Below, in pieces: positions 1-9,174 of a DNA stretch of 64,000 nt; positions within the stretch are counted from its first letter, which is position 1; each line of letters begins with the position of its first letter. The notes under the pieces are model-generated. The model saw only the letters and a list, made by a program, of their open reading frames with translations, made no database searches and was not told where the DNA came from. This DNA is from Legionella sp. PC997 (lineage in GTDB: Bacteria > Pseudomonadota > Gammaproteobacteria > Legionellales > Legionellaceae): contig NZ_CP059576.1 in the NCBI RefSeq assembly GCF_014109825.1, forward strand, positions 62,001 through 126,000, read 5' to 3'. A program made the translations under genes and the position numbers.

Positions 1-629
1 AAGAGCATATCTCCTCGTTCAAGCGTAATGTGATAACCTTCTGCTTGGTTTAATCTTGGGTATTGTTTCAATAATAAATCCCAGGATTGACCAAATTCCA
101 CTAGACTGTCTCCAACAAAAGGAAGCTTATAGATATTTTGGCTTTGTTCTTCAGTAAACAATAACACCTGCTTTTTTCCACTTAAGCATAAGTGAAGATT
201 ACAGCAATGCTCTCTATCAAAGTGGATTTCTGTATGCGCTCCCTTACCTCCAAAAAAATAAAGAACTTTTAAATTTTTGTTAAAGTACCTAGGTCGAAAT
301 GGAATTTTTTGCCAAAGGGGCACATGACGTTCTATTGCTGCCGAATGTTTTGGAAAAGTTTGACCAAAAATTCTATAAGGCTTATTATTTTTAATGTGGG
401 ACATCACGGTTGAAAAATTACCCCGATCGTAAGATTTCCAACTATGATTTTCATAAGTATCATAGGTGATTACCCCTTCCAGAAGATTTTCAAAATATTC
501 AATGGAAAACTTGTCAGTAAATTGTTTAATTTTAATTAAGATAGGTTCTTTTGAGCGATAAATAATACGTTTAATATATTCTTCTTGACCGTATTCGTAC
601 TCAATTTCTTGTATTTGTTTTATTTTCAT
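1..629 (-). CDS. JmjC/cupin-8-like Fe(II) oxygenase, partial (3' end outside window)
   Basis: An open frame runs on the minus strand from ATG at 629 to the left edge with no stop, about 209 codons. It contains HTEIHFDREHCCNLHLCLSG, which resembles the first strand of a cupin-like JmjC fold: H-F-D would supply two Fe(II) ligands, and the distal His would lie beyond the edge. The start overlaps the stop of the upstream methyltransferase by 4 bp (ATGA), so the two are probably co-translated. The family hydroxylates proteins, tRNA or small molecules using 2-oxoglutarate. The substrate cannot be told here. The family call is a motif-level judgement. Confidence 0.6.
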   Translation of the reverse strand, partial: MKIKQIQEIEYEYGQEEYIKRIIYRSKEPILIKIKQFTDKFSIEYFENLLEGVITYDTYENHSWKSYDRGNFSTVMSHIKNNKPYRIFGQTFPKHSAAIERHVPLWQKIPFRPRYFNKNLKVLYFFGGKGAHTEIHFDREHCCNLHLCLSGKKQVLLFTEEQSQNIYKLPFVGDSLVEFGQSWDLLLKQYPRLNQAEGYHITLERGDML

Positions 630-1600
630 TTCTTAACCTTTTGGACAAGATAATAAAAATAATATTTTCTACCCCAAAATTTTTCCTTTCGGGCGTATTT
701 TGCGACGTAATGGAGCGCAGGATTTTTAAACCTAATTTTCCACCAAGGAAGGAAGATTAATCCGCATACCGCAGCAATCGTTGGAAGTTCGGATATAATT
801 TGACTTATATCATCCCCAGCAATGGACAAAGCCTGTCGGTAAAACCCTTCTTCATTGACGATTAACCGTTGATAAAGTGAGGCTTGTACCTGCTTGGTAA
901 TATTCACTTTTTGGATTATTTTTAGTTTATCGTTGTTCTTAATAAATTGTTCTAACTTGTTGGATTGATCTTTATTTTTAAAATAATGATCTGCATAACA
1001 AAAAAATCCACCTAGAGATAAGACCCGCTCTACTTCAGAAAAAAAATCCTCGATTCGAGGATAAAGATGAGAGCTTTCAAGATTGATAACGATATCAAAA
1101 CATTCATTACCTAAGGGGAGATTTTCGGCATCAGATTGAATGTAATTTACTTTATCCTCGTCGTAAAAATGACGATTGGAGTTGACTACTAAACGGTTAA
1201 CCAAATCGACTCCTAATGCATAATCGGTTTTTAATAGTTCAGAACTTGCTTTAAGGCCAAGGCCATTGCCACTTCCTATCTCAAGCAATCTCTTATAAAA
1301 AAATTGAGTTTTGATTAGGGGCCTAATCAGTGAGTAAAGAAGTAATTGAGAATATATATCTTGCACCTCAGAGATTTTCGAAAAATCGAAATTTAATTCT
1401 TTATATTCGTCATGGATTTTTTTATCCCAGAAACCTAGGTTCAAAAATACTTTATTATGATGTAATTGACCAAAAGTGTTATAGCTGTCTTGAATCAATT
1501 TTTTAATAAATTTGATTTCTGAGCGATCTAGGTAATGATGCCTCATTACGAAACCAATTTGCCTGGCCGCATGGCTATAACTTGGGATTTCTTCATCCAT
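626..1600 (-). CDS. class I SAM-dependent methyltransferase
   Basis: A Rossmann-type SAM methyltransferase of 324 residues if it starts at ATG 1600. An in-frame TTG at 1621 would add seven residues, and neither has a clear ribosome binding site. Motif I is LLEIGSGNGLGLKAS near residue 110, followed by an acidic residue in GVDLV and by the D-A-E-N-L-P-L and D-I-V-I-N-L-E-S stretches typical of small-molecule methyltransferases. The C-terminal 60 residues are rich in basic and aromatic residues (PWWKIRFKNPALHY), which could touch membrane or lipid. It is coupled by a 4-bp overlap to the downstream JmjC-like oxygenase, which suggests two steps on one substrate; this is inference. Confidence 0.75.
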   Translation of the reverse strand: MDEEIPSYSHAARQIGFVMRHHYLDRSEIKFIKKLIQDSYNTFGQLHHNKVFLNLGFWDKKIHDEYKELNFDFSKISEVQDIYSQLLLYSLIRPLIKTQFFYKRLLEIGSGNGLGLKASSELLKTDYALGVDLVNRLVVNSNRHFYDEDKVNYIQSDAENLPLGNECFDIVINLESSHLYPRIEDFFSEVERVLSLGGFFCYADHYFKNKDQSNKLEQFIKNNDKLKIIQKVNITKQVQASLYQRLIVNEEGFYRQALSIAGDDISQIISELPTIAAVCGLIFLPWWKIRFKNPALHYVAKYARKEKFWGRKYYFYYLVQKVKK

Positions 1601-1754
1601 TTGATTCGAGTAATTATGCAACTCATATGATAAGTATAAACGATTTTTGGTAAGAGATAGTCATCAATCATTTTGGCGCAATATCAATACAATCTTTCGT
1701 TTATCTGACTTTTATGATAGAACACTTCTTTTGAAGAATTCATGAGGTTTTATT

Positions 1755-2321
1755 GTGTCGATTAAATCAGATAGATGGATAGAAAAAATGGCCCTTGAAC
1801 ATGGAATGATCTCTCCATTTCAACCCGGACAAGTGCGTGAAAATAACAATGGCCGCATTATTTCCTATGGGGTATCCAGTTATGGATACGACGTTCGTTG
1901 TGCGAATGAATTTAAAATTTTTACTAATATAAATTCCGCGATTGTCGATCCTAAAGCTTTTGATGAAAACAGCTTTGTTGATGTGCAATCTGATGTTTGT
2001 ATTATTCCACCGAACTCCTTTGCATTAGCGAGAACAGTAGAGTATTTTCGCATTCCACGAAATATCCTAACTATTTGTTTGGGTAAATCTACTTATGCAC
2101 GTTGTGGGATTATTGTGAATGTTACCCCTTTAGAGCCAGAGTGGGAAGGCCATGTAACTCTGGAGTTTTCAAATACAACTACCTTGCCCGCTAAAATTTA
2201 TGCCCATGAGGGTGTGGCGCAAATGCTATTTCTGGAGGCCTCTGAAGTTTGTGCGGTTTCGTATCGTGATCGCGGTGGAAAATATCAGGGCCAAACCGGT
2301 GTTACTTTACCTCGCACGTAA
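1755..2321 (+). CDS. dcd: dCTP deaminase
   Basis: Deaminates dCTP to dUTP, the main source of dUMP for thymidylate synthesis in enterobacteria-like gamma-proteobacteria. The 188-residue protein is full length for the trimeric Dcd family. It has the conserved GKSTYARCG segment, then [17 protein letters not shown] holding the catalytic Glu, and the C-terminal YQGQTG lid that closes over the nucleotide. The start is GTG, preceded at suitable distance by GAGG (about 1744). The gene stands alone, divergent from the methyltransferase pair, with ihfB convergent downstream. Frame, length and motifs all agree. Confidence 0.95.
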   Translation: MSIKSDRWIEKMALEHGMISPFQPGQVRENNNGRIISYGVSSYGYDVRCANEFKIFTNINSAIVDPKAFDENSFVDVQSDVCIIPPNSFALARTVEYFRIPRNILTICLGKSTYARCGIIVNVTPLEPEWEGHVTLEFSNTTTLPAKIYAHEGVAQMLFLEASEVCAVSYRDRGGKYQGQTGVTLPRT

Positions 2322-2383
2322 TCTTGAATAAACAATTCCAAGAGCGGTGCTCAGACTATTTCAAGCTTTACAACAAACTACCC

Positions 2384-2695
2384 TCAGTCTTCATCGGGTA
2401 GTTTGTATTTATCACGCGATGCATCAACGCGTTCACGTAATTCTTTTCCCGGTTTAAAGTGCGGACTGTATTTTGCTTTAGTCACTACTTTTTCACCTGT
2501 TTTGGGATTATGGGCATTACGCGGAGGTCTATAATGAAGAGAAAAACTTCCAAATCCCCGGATTTCTATTCTTTGATTTTTAATGAGTGCTTCACTCATT
2601 AATTCCAATATTCTATTAATGCCATCAGCCACTTGCTTTTCAGTAAGATGCGTCATTCGAGCAGCGATGTGTTCAATGAGTTCCGATTTGATCAT
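2384..2695 (-). CDS. ihfB: integration host factor subunit beta
   Basis: DNA-bending HU/IHF family protein and partner of Ihf[13 protein letters not shown] and RNPKTGEKV (as HNPKTGEKV) are the hallmark arm and DNA-contact segments, and the reading matches the beta rather than the alpha subunit. A longer reading would begin at GTG 2701, but ATG 2695 is better: GAGGTGG lies 3-9 bases upstream, and the first residues [11 protein letters not shown] align with the usual IhfB start. That gives 103 residues. In Legionella, IHF is tied to stationary-phase and transmissive-phase differentiation (family knowledge, not visible here). The last ten residues ([11 protein letters not shown]) extend beyond the E. 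coli protein. Confidence 0.93.
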   Translation of the reverse strand: MIKSELIEHIAARMTHLTEKQVADGINRILELMSEALIKNQRIEIRGFGSFSLHYRPPRNAHNPKTGEKVVTKAKYSPHFKPGKELRERVDASRDKYKLPDED

Positions 2696-2815
2696 ACCCA
2701 CCTCGTGTTGTCGCGTGTTTCAAAGTCTGCTACCAATACAGATTAGGTGCTGACAATGGTCCCTTGTTTTATAAGTATAGACTGGGAAAAAAATTATTCA
2801 ATGTTTTCAAGACAG

Positions 2816-3550
2816 TTAGTCTAAAGTTGTTTTTCGTGTATGAATATAGGCGAAAACCACACCCCAGCTCATTTCAACTTTGGTATGGGCGGTTACAGTA
2901 AAATGAATACAGGACAATGTTTTGCTAGTTGTAATTATTGTTTTCAGCTGCGATAGCTGATCCAGCTTAGCACAGAGTTTTTCCCATGTGGGACCAAAAA
3001 AAGCAGTAGAATTAATAAAAACAAGGGTTGCCTCGTTTAGATTCGCTTCTAGAAAATCACCTAGAATAAACTGAATCCTTTTAGCTTGGTCGGTATAGTG
3101 CTTCAATGCTGCCAATTGCTTGACTCGTCTGCATGCATCTAAGTAGAGCTCAGGAAATAATTCGATTCCCACGCTTTTGCGGACGGGAAAAACCATGCTG
3201 CAGGCCAAAACCGCTTTCCCTATTCCCGAGCCCAAGTCATAGAATACTGTGTACTCATCTGGGTTGGTTAATGATAAGAGCGCGATAAATGATAAAAACT
3301 CAATTTCTCCATAAGCATATTCCATTGCATCATGCTTCTGGCGAGCATCCTGAGAAAGGAGAAAGCCGTTAGCATCTGTGTAAATTTGGCGAAATACTTG
3401 GGCGTGTTCTAGCAGGTTTAAAGATTTTTGCCATCGGTTTATACTGGCTTGTTTATGTTTGTACCTTAAATGAAGCAGCAAGGTTAAGAATATAATGAGC
3501 AAGCAAACAAAATAAAGTATAGAATGCCTCAAGAGTAAATTCCTTTTCAA
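2816..3550 (-). CDS. membrane-anchored DOT1-like SAM methyltransferase
   Basis: A protein of 244 residues or slightly fewer. A hydrophobic N-terminal segment (about residues 8-28, SILYFVCLLIIFLTLLL) acts as signal anchor. Then comes a SAM-binding domain with YGEIEF, FYDLGSGIGKAVLACS (motif I), VGIELFPELY (motif II) and LVFINSTAFFGPTWEKL. That order recalls the DOT1 histone-lysine methyltransferase fold, including an aromatic-rich motif after strand 4. The start is uncertain: TTG 3550 has no good ribosome binding site, while a second TTG about 18 bases further in follows AAAAGGA at good spacing. No operon partner is evident. The substrate is unknown and could be a bacterial or exported target. 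Confidence 0.6.
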   Translation of the reverse strand: MKRNLLLRHSILYFVCLLIIFLTLLLHLRYKHKQASINRWQKSLNLLEHAQVFRQIYTDANGFLLSQDARQKHDAMEYAYGEIEFLSFIALLSLTNPDEYTVFYDLGSGIGKAVLACSMVFPVRKSVGIELFPELYLDACRRVKQLAALKHYTDQAKRIQFILGDFLEANLNEATLVFINSTAFFGPTWEKLCAKLDQLSQLKTIITTSKTLSCIHFTVTAHTKVEMSWGVVFAYIHTRKTTLD

Positions 3551-3982
3551 ATAGGAAGCTAATTATAGCTGTTTCTCTGGGACCTTGAAAAATAAGACAC
3601 TAATCAGTATATCTTATTCGCTTGTTGAGACGCTACCTGTTTTCCGAATTAAGAGTATCGAAGAAGCTAATTGGTTTCGTAAGTTTTTTACGCTAGTTTA
3701 TTCGCTTTAGAGAAGGTTGGTGTTGATTATTTGATCTTAAAAAGTTTTTTTCTTATCCACTTCATCTGATCACAAAACATAAAGTCTATCTTATTGCATT
3801 ATAATCGAGTAAAATTTCTGCATGTAGTATAGAATAATAATGTTAAGTATTATTTTTGTTTAATAGTTTTTGTTTCTAAAAACGGGAGTTACTGTAAATT
3901 ATGTCTTACGATGTTTATAGTTAATATTTCCTTAATTTTGATTCATTAGAATGAAGTTATATTGAGGGGTAGGAGAGGCATT
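3551..3982. other. gene-free, AT-rich divergent intergenic region
   Basis: This stretch separates two divergent genes and holds no convincing ORF or RNA gene. It becomes strongly AT-rich toward the right-hand gene, as effector-type promoters in this family often are. It ends with AGGAG at about 3971-3975, the ribosome binding site of the gene starting at 3983. I could not assign -35/-10 boxes with confidence. Confidence 0.5.
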
Positions 3983-5005
3983 ATGGCTGGTTTTTTTAGT
4001 AATCGAGCTTATGTACATCAGGAAGCTAAGCCACGCGCAGAATACAATTTTATCAACGTTGGTAATGAACAATTCCATGCTGTTGCTGTAGCAATGATTG
4101 ATTCGTTACAAAGCGTTTCCCAACGAGGTAACGATGCAACTTTGAAAAAAATCTTGGAGCGCTTTTATCTTCATTTCCCCAAATATATAAATAACCAACC
4201 TTATTTAACACTTCCAGAACGTATGAGTATGTTACTCAATACTTCTCGTAAGTCAGAGTTAGTGGACTGCATGGCTTACGTATTACGTCAGCTTGCAGTA
4301 GATGAGATCTATACTAATCCATTAATGTATCGTGAAGTATTTAATGGATTAAGTGCTGACACACCCAAAAGCTATTTGCGTAATCCAGAGGTCGAACTCC
4401 CATCCAGTGCTTTAAAAGCCTTAGCCCAGGCGCTGGAAATTAGTATAACGCTATCTTTTAAAGAACTTGGAAAGGAACTGAGAAAAAGAGAGGTGTATGA
4501 GGGAGAAACAGGTTCTAATAAAATTAATTTAGTAATCCAAGTGCAAGGGGATCAGCATTTCCCTGCCGTAAAACATAAAGCAGATTTTGCCTATGTTGGT
4601 CAGTTAGCCATTAATGCTCCCAAACCTATTGAGCATACCAAAGAGCAGGGAGAAACTTTAAGCGATATTATTGGGCTAATTGCGGAAGATAATAAACAGC
4701 TGTTGCAGTCTTATGAGCAATGGCGTAAGACTATTTTAAGCATGGTTGTTGCAGGTGAATTAAACCGCAAACAATTAGTGAGACTCTATATTACTTTTTT
4801 ACCTGCTCAAATGAATAATACAATCTCGTCTGCTCTTGAACATGCAAATAGAAAACCCGTTATTGCTGGTATTCCCCAAGAACGAGAACAACAAATGATT
4901 GAGCTTCTAGCAAATGCTTTATCAAGCTGGATTAGCACAAAACAGGTTGAGCCCGATAGTTTATTTGATCAAATAGAAAATCAATCTGCTATTTCATTGA
5001 GATAA
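3983..5005 (+). CDS. OTU-like fold protein lacking the catalytic cysteine; candidate effector
   Basis: 340 residues from ATG 3983, chosen over TTG 3962 because AGGAG sits just upstream. Residues 26-35 read VGNEQFHAVA. This aligns with the ovarian-tumour (OTU) protease motif D-G-N-C-(L/F)-(F/Y)-(H/R)-A except that Glu29 stands where the nucleophilic Cys should be. A helical block like the OTU core follows (LVDCMAYVLRQLAVDEIY, then NPLMYREVF), then ALKALAQALEISITL, and NLVIQVQGDQHFPAV places His192 where OTU proteases have the catalytic His. The C-terminal 120 residues are helical and unrecognised. It could be a ubiquitin-binding pseudoenzyme or Dot/Icm effector. The OTU assignment is inference from motif order; function is unproven. 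Confidence 0.55.
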   Translation: MAGFFSNRAYVHQEAKPRAEYNFINVGNEQFHAVAVAMIDSLQSVSQRGNDATLKKILERFYLHFPKYINNQPYLTLPERMSMLLNTSRKSELVDCMAYVLRQLAVDEIYTNPLMYREVFNGLSADTPKSYLRNPEVELPSSALKALAQALEISITLSFKELGKELRKREVYEGETGSNKINLVIQVQGDQHFPAVKHKADFAYVGQLAINAPKPIEHTKEQGETLSDIIGLIAEDNKQLLQSYEQWRKTILSMVVAGELNRKQLVRLYITFLPAQMNNTISSALEHANRKPVIAGIPQEREQQMIELLANALSSWISTKQVEPDSLFDQIENQSAISLR

Positions 5006-5017
5006 TCTTTATTTAGG

Positions 5018-5067
5018 CTATCGAAGCAGAATCTGGTTACTACCTACATTCCCTCTTCTGCTTCTAG
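5018..5067. terminator. hairpin between convergent genes
   Basis: A 9-bp perfect inverted repeat GAAGCAGAA (5023-5031) / TTCTGCTTC (5056-5064) with a 24-base loop lies between the stop of the OTU-like gene and the stop of the convergent synthase gene. There is no clear T-run, so it may be a bidirectional or Rho-assisted end rather than a classical intrinsic terminator. Confidence 0.4.
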
Positions 5068-5075
5068 GTTTGGAA

Positions 5076-6026
5076 TTACAGAAATCCGTGCTCTTTCATC
5101 CATTCATCATTGGGAAATTTTGACATGTAATTCCGAATGGAGTCGGGCAAAATAACCAAGCATTTTTGATCCTTGCTTAATGATTTTGCAGCTTGCAGAG
5201 CCGCCCACATTGCTGCGCCTGAAGAGCCTCCTACCAGTAAACCCTCTTCTCGGATTAAATCTCTTGCAGTTCGGAATGAATCCAGATCATTCGTTTTAAT
5301 GTATTTATCAATCAAACTATTATCTAAAACTTCTGGGAAGAAGTCATAACCTATCCCTTCCACGGCATAGGATTTAATTTCAGTGCCGCCACCAAGGATC
5401 GAACCTTCAGGATCGACACCAATAATCTTGATCTCTGGGTTATATTCTTTAAGACGTCTGGCAATGCCCGTAATTGTTCCGCCAGTGCCTACCCCGGCAA
5501 CAATCATATGTAGATCTTTGCCAAAATCATCAATAATTTCTTGAGCAGTACCCTTATAATGGGCATTAGGATTATTAGGATTTGCGTACTGATCGAGGAT
5601 ATGAGAATTAGGAATTTCTGCTTGCAATCGTTTCGCTAAAGAAATATGGCTTTCAGGATCGTCATATGCTGCTTCGGTTGGGGTGCGATAAATCGTTGCC
5701 CCCAAGCGCTCAAGTACAGATTGTTTTTCCTGACTCATTTTTTCGGGCATGGTAATGATGACTTTGTAACCTAATACAGCGCCTGCCAACGCAATGCCTA
5801 TTCCTGTGTTCCCAGAAGTTGGTTCGATGAGCGTGTCACCTGGTTTAATACGACCATCGCGTTCCGCATGAACAATCATTTCATACCCAATACGATCTTT
5901 AACAGAGCCGCCTGGATTGAAAAACTCGCATTTTGCATACAGTTTGCAATTTAGATCACGACCTAAACGATTAATTTTTACTACAGGAGTGTGTCCGATG
6001 GTGGCGAGTATGTTGCTATAGATCAT
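5076..6026 (-). CDS. cbs: cystathionine beta-synthase, eukaryote-like catalytic core
   Basis: PLP fold-type II enzyme of 316 residues. Lys43 in GGSVKDRI is the PLP lysine; [10 protein letters not shown] binds substrate carboxylate and [10 protein letters not shown] cradles the cofactor phosphate. Many segments follow animal CBS closely: [52 protein letters not shown] and the tail [18 protein letters not shown]. It lacks the N-terminal haem-binding extension and the C-terminal tandem CBS (Bateman) domains, so it is the bare catalytic core. It probably condenses homocysteine with serine in reverse transsulfuration, but O-acetylserine sulfhydrylase (cysK-like) activity is the alternative. No cystathionine lyase gene is in view. 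Confidence 0.85.
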   Translation of the reverse strand: MIYSNILATIGHTPVVKINRLGRDLNCKLYAKCEFFNPGGSVKDRIGYEMIVHAERDGRIKPGDTLIEPTSGNTGIGIALAGAVLGYKVIITMPEKMSQEKQSVLERLGATIYRTPTEAAYDDPESHISLAKRLQAEIPNSHILDQYANPNNPNAHYKGTAQEIIDDFGKDLHMIVAGVGTGGTITGIARRLKEYNPEIKIIGVDPEGSILGGGTEIKSYAVEGIGYDFFPEVLDNSLIDKYIKTNDLDSFRTARDLIREEGLLVGGSSGAAMWAALQAAKSLSKDQKCLVILPDSIRNYMSKFPNDEWMKEHGFL

Positions 6027-6167
6027 ATTTAGTCCTTTATTGAGAGTGGTTTGATTTGATTATATGGTTTTTATGCAAAAAAAAAAATTTCTTGTTGGAT
6101 TTAGGTGGTGATTTTAACTTTTTTAATTTATATTTATTTTTCAAACAACAAAAGCAGGGAGCGAAAT

Positions 6168-6416
6168 ATGTTTCATTTAAAGTCACTTAAGTGGTGTTTT
6201 GGTATCGCTTTATCTTTGGGATTATGTGCATGCATGGATATGCAGCGTTCAGAGCATATGAATACACAAGGCTATGAACAAATGAATACTCAAAACAAGC
6301 AACAAGCAGGGAATAAGCCTAAGGCACAAAAGACCTATGCATCAAAAGATCCTACGCAAAAAGCAACCCCAGGTCCTAAACGTAATGCTGCACCACAAAT
6401 ACCTGTAATACAATAA
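6168..6416 (+). CDS. small putative lipoprotein
   Basis: 82 residues from ATG 6168, preceded by AGGGA at 6156-6160; a longer upstream reading lacks a ribosome binding site. The N-terminus is a signal peptide (LKSLKWCFGIALSLGLCAC) with a possible lipobox LCAC. The mature part is Gln/Asn/Lys/Pro-rich and low in complexity (MNTQGYEQMNTQNKQQ), probably disordered. No family recognised. It stands alone, and its stop is followed by a strong hairpin. Confidence 0.6.
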   Translation: MFHLKSLKWCFGIALSLGLCACMDMQRSEHMNTQGYEQMNTQNKQQAGNKPKAQKTYASKDPTQKATPGPKRNAAPQIPVIQ

Positions 6417-6431
6417 TGTTGCTCATCTAAA

Positions 6432-6455
6432 CTTTCCCGCTATTAAGCGGGAAAG
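6432..6455. terminator. 10-bp perfect hairpin between convergent genes
   Basis: CTTTCCCGCT (6432-6441) and AGCGGGAAAG (6446-6455) form a perfect 10-bp stem with a 4-base ATTA loop, placed between the lipoprotein stop at 6416 and the stop of the convergent gene at 6463. The flanks lack a long T-run. A bidirectional terminator is the likeliest role. Confidence 0.55.
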
Positions 6456-6462
6456 CAATTCC

Positions 6463-6711
6463 CTATTTGAAGTTATAGCCCACGGACTCCTCATCTCTGG
6501 CTATACGCTCCTGTTCCAGTTCTCTCTGTAATTCCATTAAATTCAGTCCATCTTTAATCATTTCATCTCGTACAAATTGTCGCGAAGCATAATCTCCAAA
6601 GAAACTCATTTTTTTCTTACCCGCTTTTTCAAGACCTTGATGAGATGTTCTTGCGTTTTTATGTTCCTGCGATACCGTTTGCACAGAAGGAATAATTCTT
6701 TTTACTTTCAT
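6463..6711 (-). CDS. small basic hypothetical protein
   Basis: 82 residues, start ATG 6711 with AAGG upstream. The first half is basic and polar (KARTSHQGLEKAGKKKM-like composition); the second half is a likely amphipathic helix (MELQRELEQERIARDEE). There is no signal peptide or membrane segment and I recognise no family. The gene is monocistronic and convergent with the lipoprotein gene. Confidence 0.55.
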   Translation of the reverse strand: MKVKRIIPSVQTVSQEHKNARTSHQGLEKAGKKKMSFFGDYASRQFVRDEMIKDGLNLMELQRELEQERIARDEESVGYNFK

Positions 6712-6902
6712 ACTTGAACCTTATTTTCCTATATATTTTTAATAATCATCCTTGTATTTTAAGAAGCAAAATTCATTTTTGCTTCGAATACGCTAATGAT
6801 TTAAAAGGTATGCCTATTATATACATAACAGACATACCCAAAATTAGCAGAGCAACTATGTAATAGATTCACATTGTTTTTTCAAGCGATTATTTAAAAG
6901 AA

Positions 6903-8294
6903 TTATTCAGGGGCAATCATTTTTTCTGGTCTGACTAATTCCGCAAAACGTTCTGCCGTTAAAATCCCAAGCTTGACTGCTGCTTCTTGTAAGGAGCAAT
7001 TGTCATGATGCGCAGTTTTAGCAATTTTAGCTGCTTTATCATAGCCTATGTGTTGATTAAGCGCTGTGACGAGCATTAGGGAGTGATGTAAGTAATAGTC
7101 AATCACCTTGCGATTGGCTTCAATTCCTTCTGCACAAAACTCTTGGAATGAATGGCAAGTATCAGCAAGCAAATTAAGCGAATGAAGTACATTAAAGATG
7201 ATCACCGGTTTAAATACATTCAGTTCAAAATTACCCTGACTGTCGGCTATGCCCACCGTTGTATCATTTCCCAGAACTTGCGCACAAACCATAGTCATTG
7301 CTTCACATTGGGTTGGATTGACTTTCCCTGGCATAATGGACGATCCAGGTTCGTTTTCTGGAATAATTAACTCACCAATACCACAACGTGGACCAGACGC
7401 TAACCATCGAATGTCATTTGCAATTTTCATTAAAGCGCAAGCTAACGTTTTCATTGCTCCATGGGCATTTACCAAAGGTTCATGCGATGCTAAAGCGGCA
7501 AATTTATTTTCTGCGCTAACAAAGGGTAATTGGGTTATTTGCGCAATATGTTGTGCTACTTTGGTTGCAAATTGAGGATGGGTATTTAACCCCGTTCCCA
7601 CCGCAGTTCCACCGGCAGCCAGTTCATATAATTCGGGCAATACCCCTTCAAGGCGATGGAGGCAGGCATCAAGTTGAGCAACATAACCTGAAAATTCTTG
7701 ACCTAAAGTGATAGGAACAGCATCTTGTAAATGAGTTCGGCCTATTTTGACTATATCTTTAAAGGCAGCCATTTTGACGGCGAAAGCATCACGTAAGTTT
7801 TTAACGGCGGGGATTAATTTTTTATTGAAAGCAATGGCTGCCGCAATATGCATGGCAGTGGGAAATGTATCATTTGAAGATTGAGACATGTTCACATGAT
7901 CGTTAGGATGAACTGGTGATTTACTTCCCATGGTACCACCTGCCAATTCAATAGCACGATTTGAGATTACCTCATTGGCATTCATATTGGATTGAGTACC
8001 GCTTCCTGTTTGCCACACATGCAAAGGAAAATGTTCATCTAACATCCCTTTGCTGACTTCATCAGCAGCTTGAATAATTAAGTCCGCTTTATCTTTGGGT
8101 AATTTCCCCAAGTCTAAGTTGGTTAATGCGGCAGCTTTTTTCAAGATCCCAAAGGCATGGGTAACTTCGCGCGGCATAATATCCTTGCCTATATTAAAAT
8201 GATGTAATGATCGCTCAGTCTGTGCTCCCCAATATTTATTGGCAGGAACAGCAATCTCACCCATGCTGTCCGATTCTATACGTGTTTTGCTCAT
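6903..8294 (-). CDS. fumC: fumarate hydratase class II
   Basis: Iron-independent tetrameric fumarase converting fumarate to L-malate in the TCA cycle. At 463 residues it is full length. Active-site segments from the fumarase/aspartase superfamily are present: [28 protein letters not shown] and the signature loop [13 protein letters not shown]. Superfamily relatives (aspartase, argininosuccinate lyase) are less likely given the fumarase-typical [10 protein letters not shown] start and the [13 protein letters not shown] segment. The gene is monocistronic, divergent from rsmE, with AGGAA about 12 bases before the ATG. Confidence 0.95.
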   Translation of the reverse strand: MSKTRIESDSMGEIAVPANKYWGAQTERSLHHFNIGKDIMPREVTHAFGILKKAAALTNLDLGKLPKDKADLIIQAADEVSKGMLDEHFPLHVWQTGSGTQSNMNANEVISNRAIELAGGTMGSKSPVHPNDHVNMSQSSNDTFPTAMHIAAAIAFNKKLIPAVKNLRDAFAVKMAAFKDIVKIGRTHLQDAVPITLGQEFSGYVAQLDACLHRLEGVLPELYELAAGGTAVGTGLNTHPQFATKVAQHIAQITQLPFVSAENKFAALASHEPLVNAHGAMKTLACALMKIANDIRWLASGPRCGIGELIIPENEPGSSIMPGKVNPTQCEAMTMVCAQVLGNDTTVGIADSQGNFELNVFKPVIIFNVLHSLNLLADTCHSFQEFCAEGIEANRKVIDYYLHHSLMLVTALNQHIGYDKAAKIAKTAHHDNCSLQEAAVKLGILTAERFAELVRPEKMIAPE

Positions 8295-8445
8295 GGTTTT
8301 TTAATTTCCTTAATGCGTTAAATAAAATAAAAAATTCTATCACATAGGGCTAAAATAAGTAATTTTTGTTATAGTATTGGCAAGTAAAGGTACGGGGCTT
8401 GGATGCATCAAAGCACTATCTAAGCTACGTAAGAGAACAAAACAC

Positions 8446-9174
8446 ATGAGAGCAGTACGTATTTATCAATCTGGAACTTATCATCCAGGTCAGCTTTTAG
8501 AATTATCTCCAGAAGCCAGTCAGCATGTTGGGGTTGTTTTGCGCATGCAACCTGGCGAGTCGCTTACTTTATTTTGTGGGGATGATCACGAATTTTCTGC
8601 AACTATAGAATCAGTTAAGAAAAAACAAGTTATTGTCCGTATTGGTTCGAGTACCCATATAAGCCGAGAATCGCCCTTAGCTATTCACTTAGCACAAGCC
8701 ATCTCCAAAGGTGAGCGTATGGAGTTTGTAATGCAAAAAGCGGTGGAATTGGGTGTGGCGAGCATTACTCCTATTATTACGAAGCGTTGTGTCGTCAAAC
8801 TAGACAAAGAACGCATGGCAAAAAAACTGCACCAGTGGCAGGCGATTGTCATTGCTGCCTGTGAACAATCTGGACGTAATACGGTTCCCCTAGTACATAC
8901 CCCGATGTCCCTAGAGGATTATATGCATGCGGCGCAAGCAGAATTAAGGTTTATCTTAGATCCAGGTGAAAATAAAAAGTGGCGCGATTATGCGTTTAGC
9001 TCATCGGTAGTTGATTTGCTTATTGGTCCTGAAGGTGGGCTAAGTGAGGATGAAGTTCAATTTGCTTGTAAGCATGGGTTTCAGCCTTTATCCTTAGGCC
9101 CAAGAATTTTACGTACGGAAACCGCGGCGATTACTGCATTAAGTGTGTTGCAAGCCGTAGGTGGTGATCTATAA
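8446..9174 (+). CDS. rsmE: 16S rRNA (uracil-1498-N3)-methyltransferase
   Basis: SPOUT-fold enzyme that methylates U1498 of 16S rRNA. The start at ATG 8446 (MRAVRIYQSG) gives 242 residues and matches the family N-terminus; the frame is open upstream to 8377, but that extension does not align. Diagnostic pieces are SKGERMEFVMQKAVELGV, IAACEQSGRN and the SAM-binding knot LLIGPEGGLSEDEV with LGPRILRTETAAI. The gene lies divergent from fumC and about 190 bp before trxA, so it may have its own transcript. Confidence 0.94.
   Translation: MRAVRIYQSGTYHPGQLLELSPEASQHVGVVLRMQPGESLTLFCGDDHEFSATIESVKKKQVIVRIGSSTHISRESPLAIHLAQAISKGERMEFVMQKAVELGVASITPIITKRCVVKLDKERMAKKLHQWQAIVIAACEQSGRNTVPLVHTPMSLEDYMHAAQAELRFILDPGENKKWRDYAFSSSVVDLLIGPEGGLSEDEVQFACKHGFQPLSLGPRILRTETAAITALSVLQAVGGDL

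Noticed and set aside
7249..7575. 108-residue plus-strand ORF in fumC
   Set aside because: Antisense to a well-conserved enzyme; composition is typical of a shadow frame.
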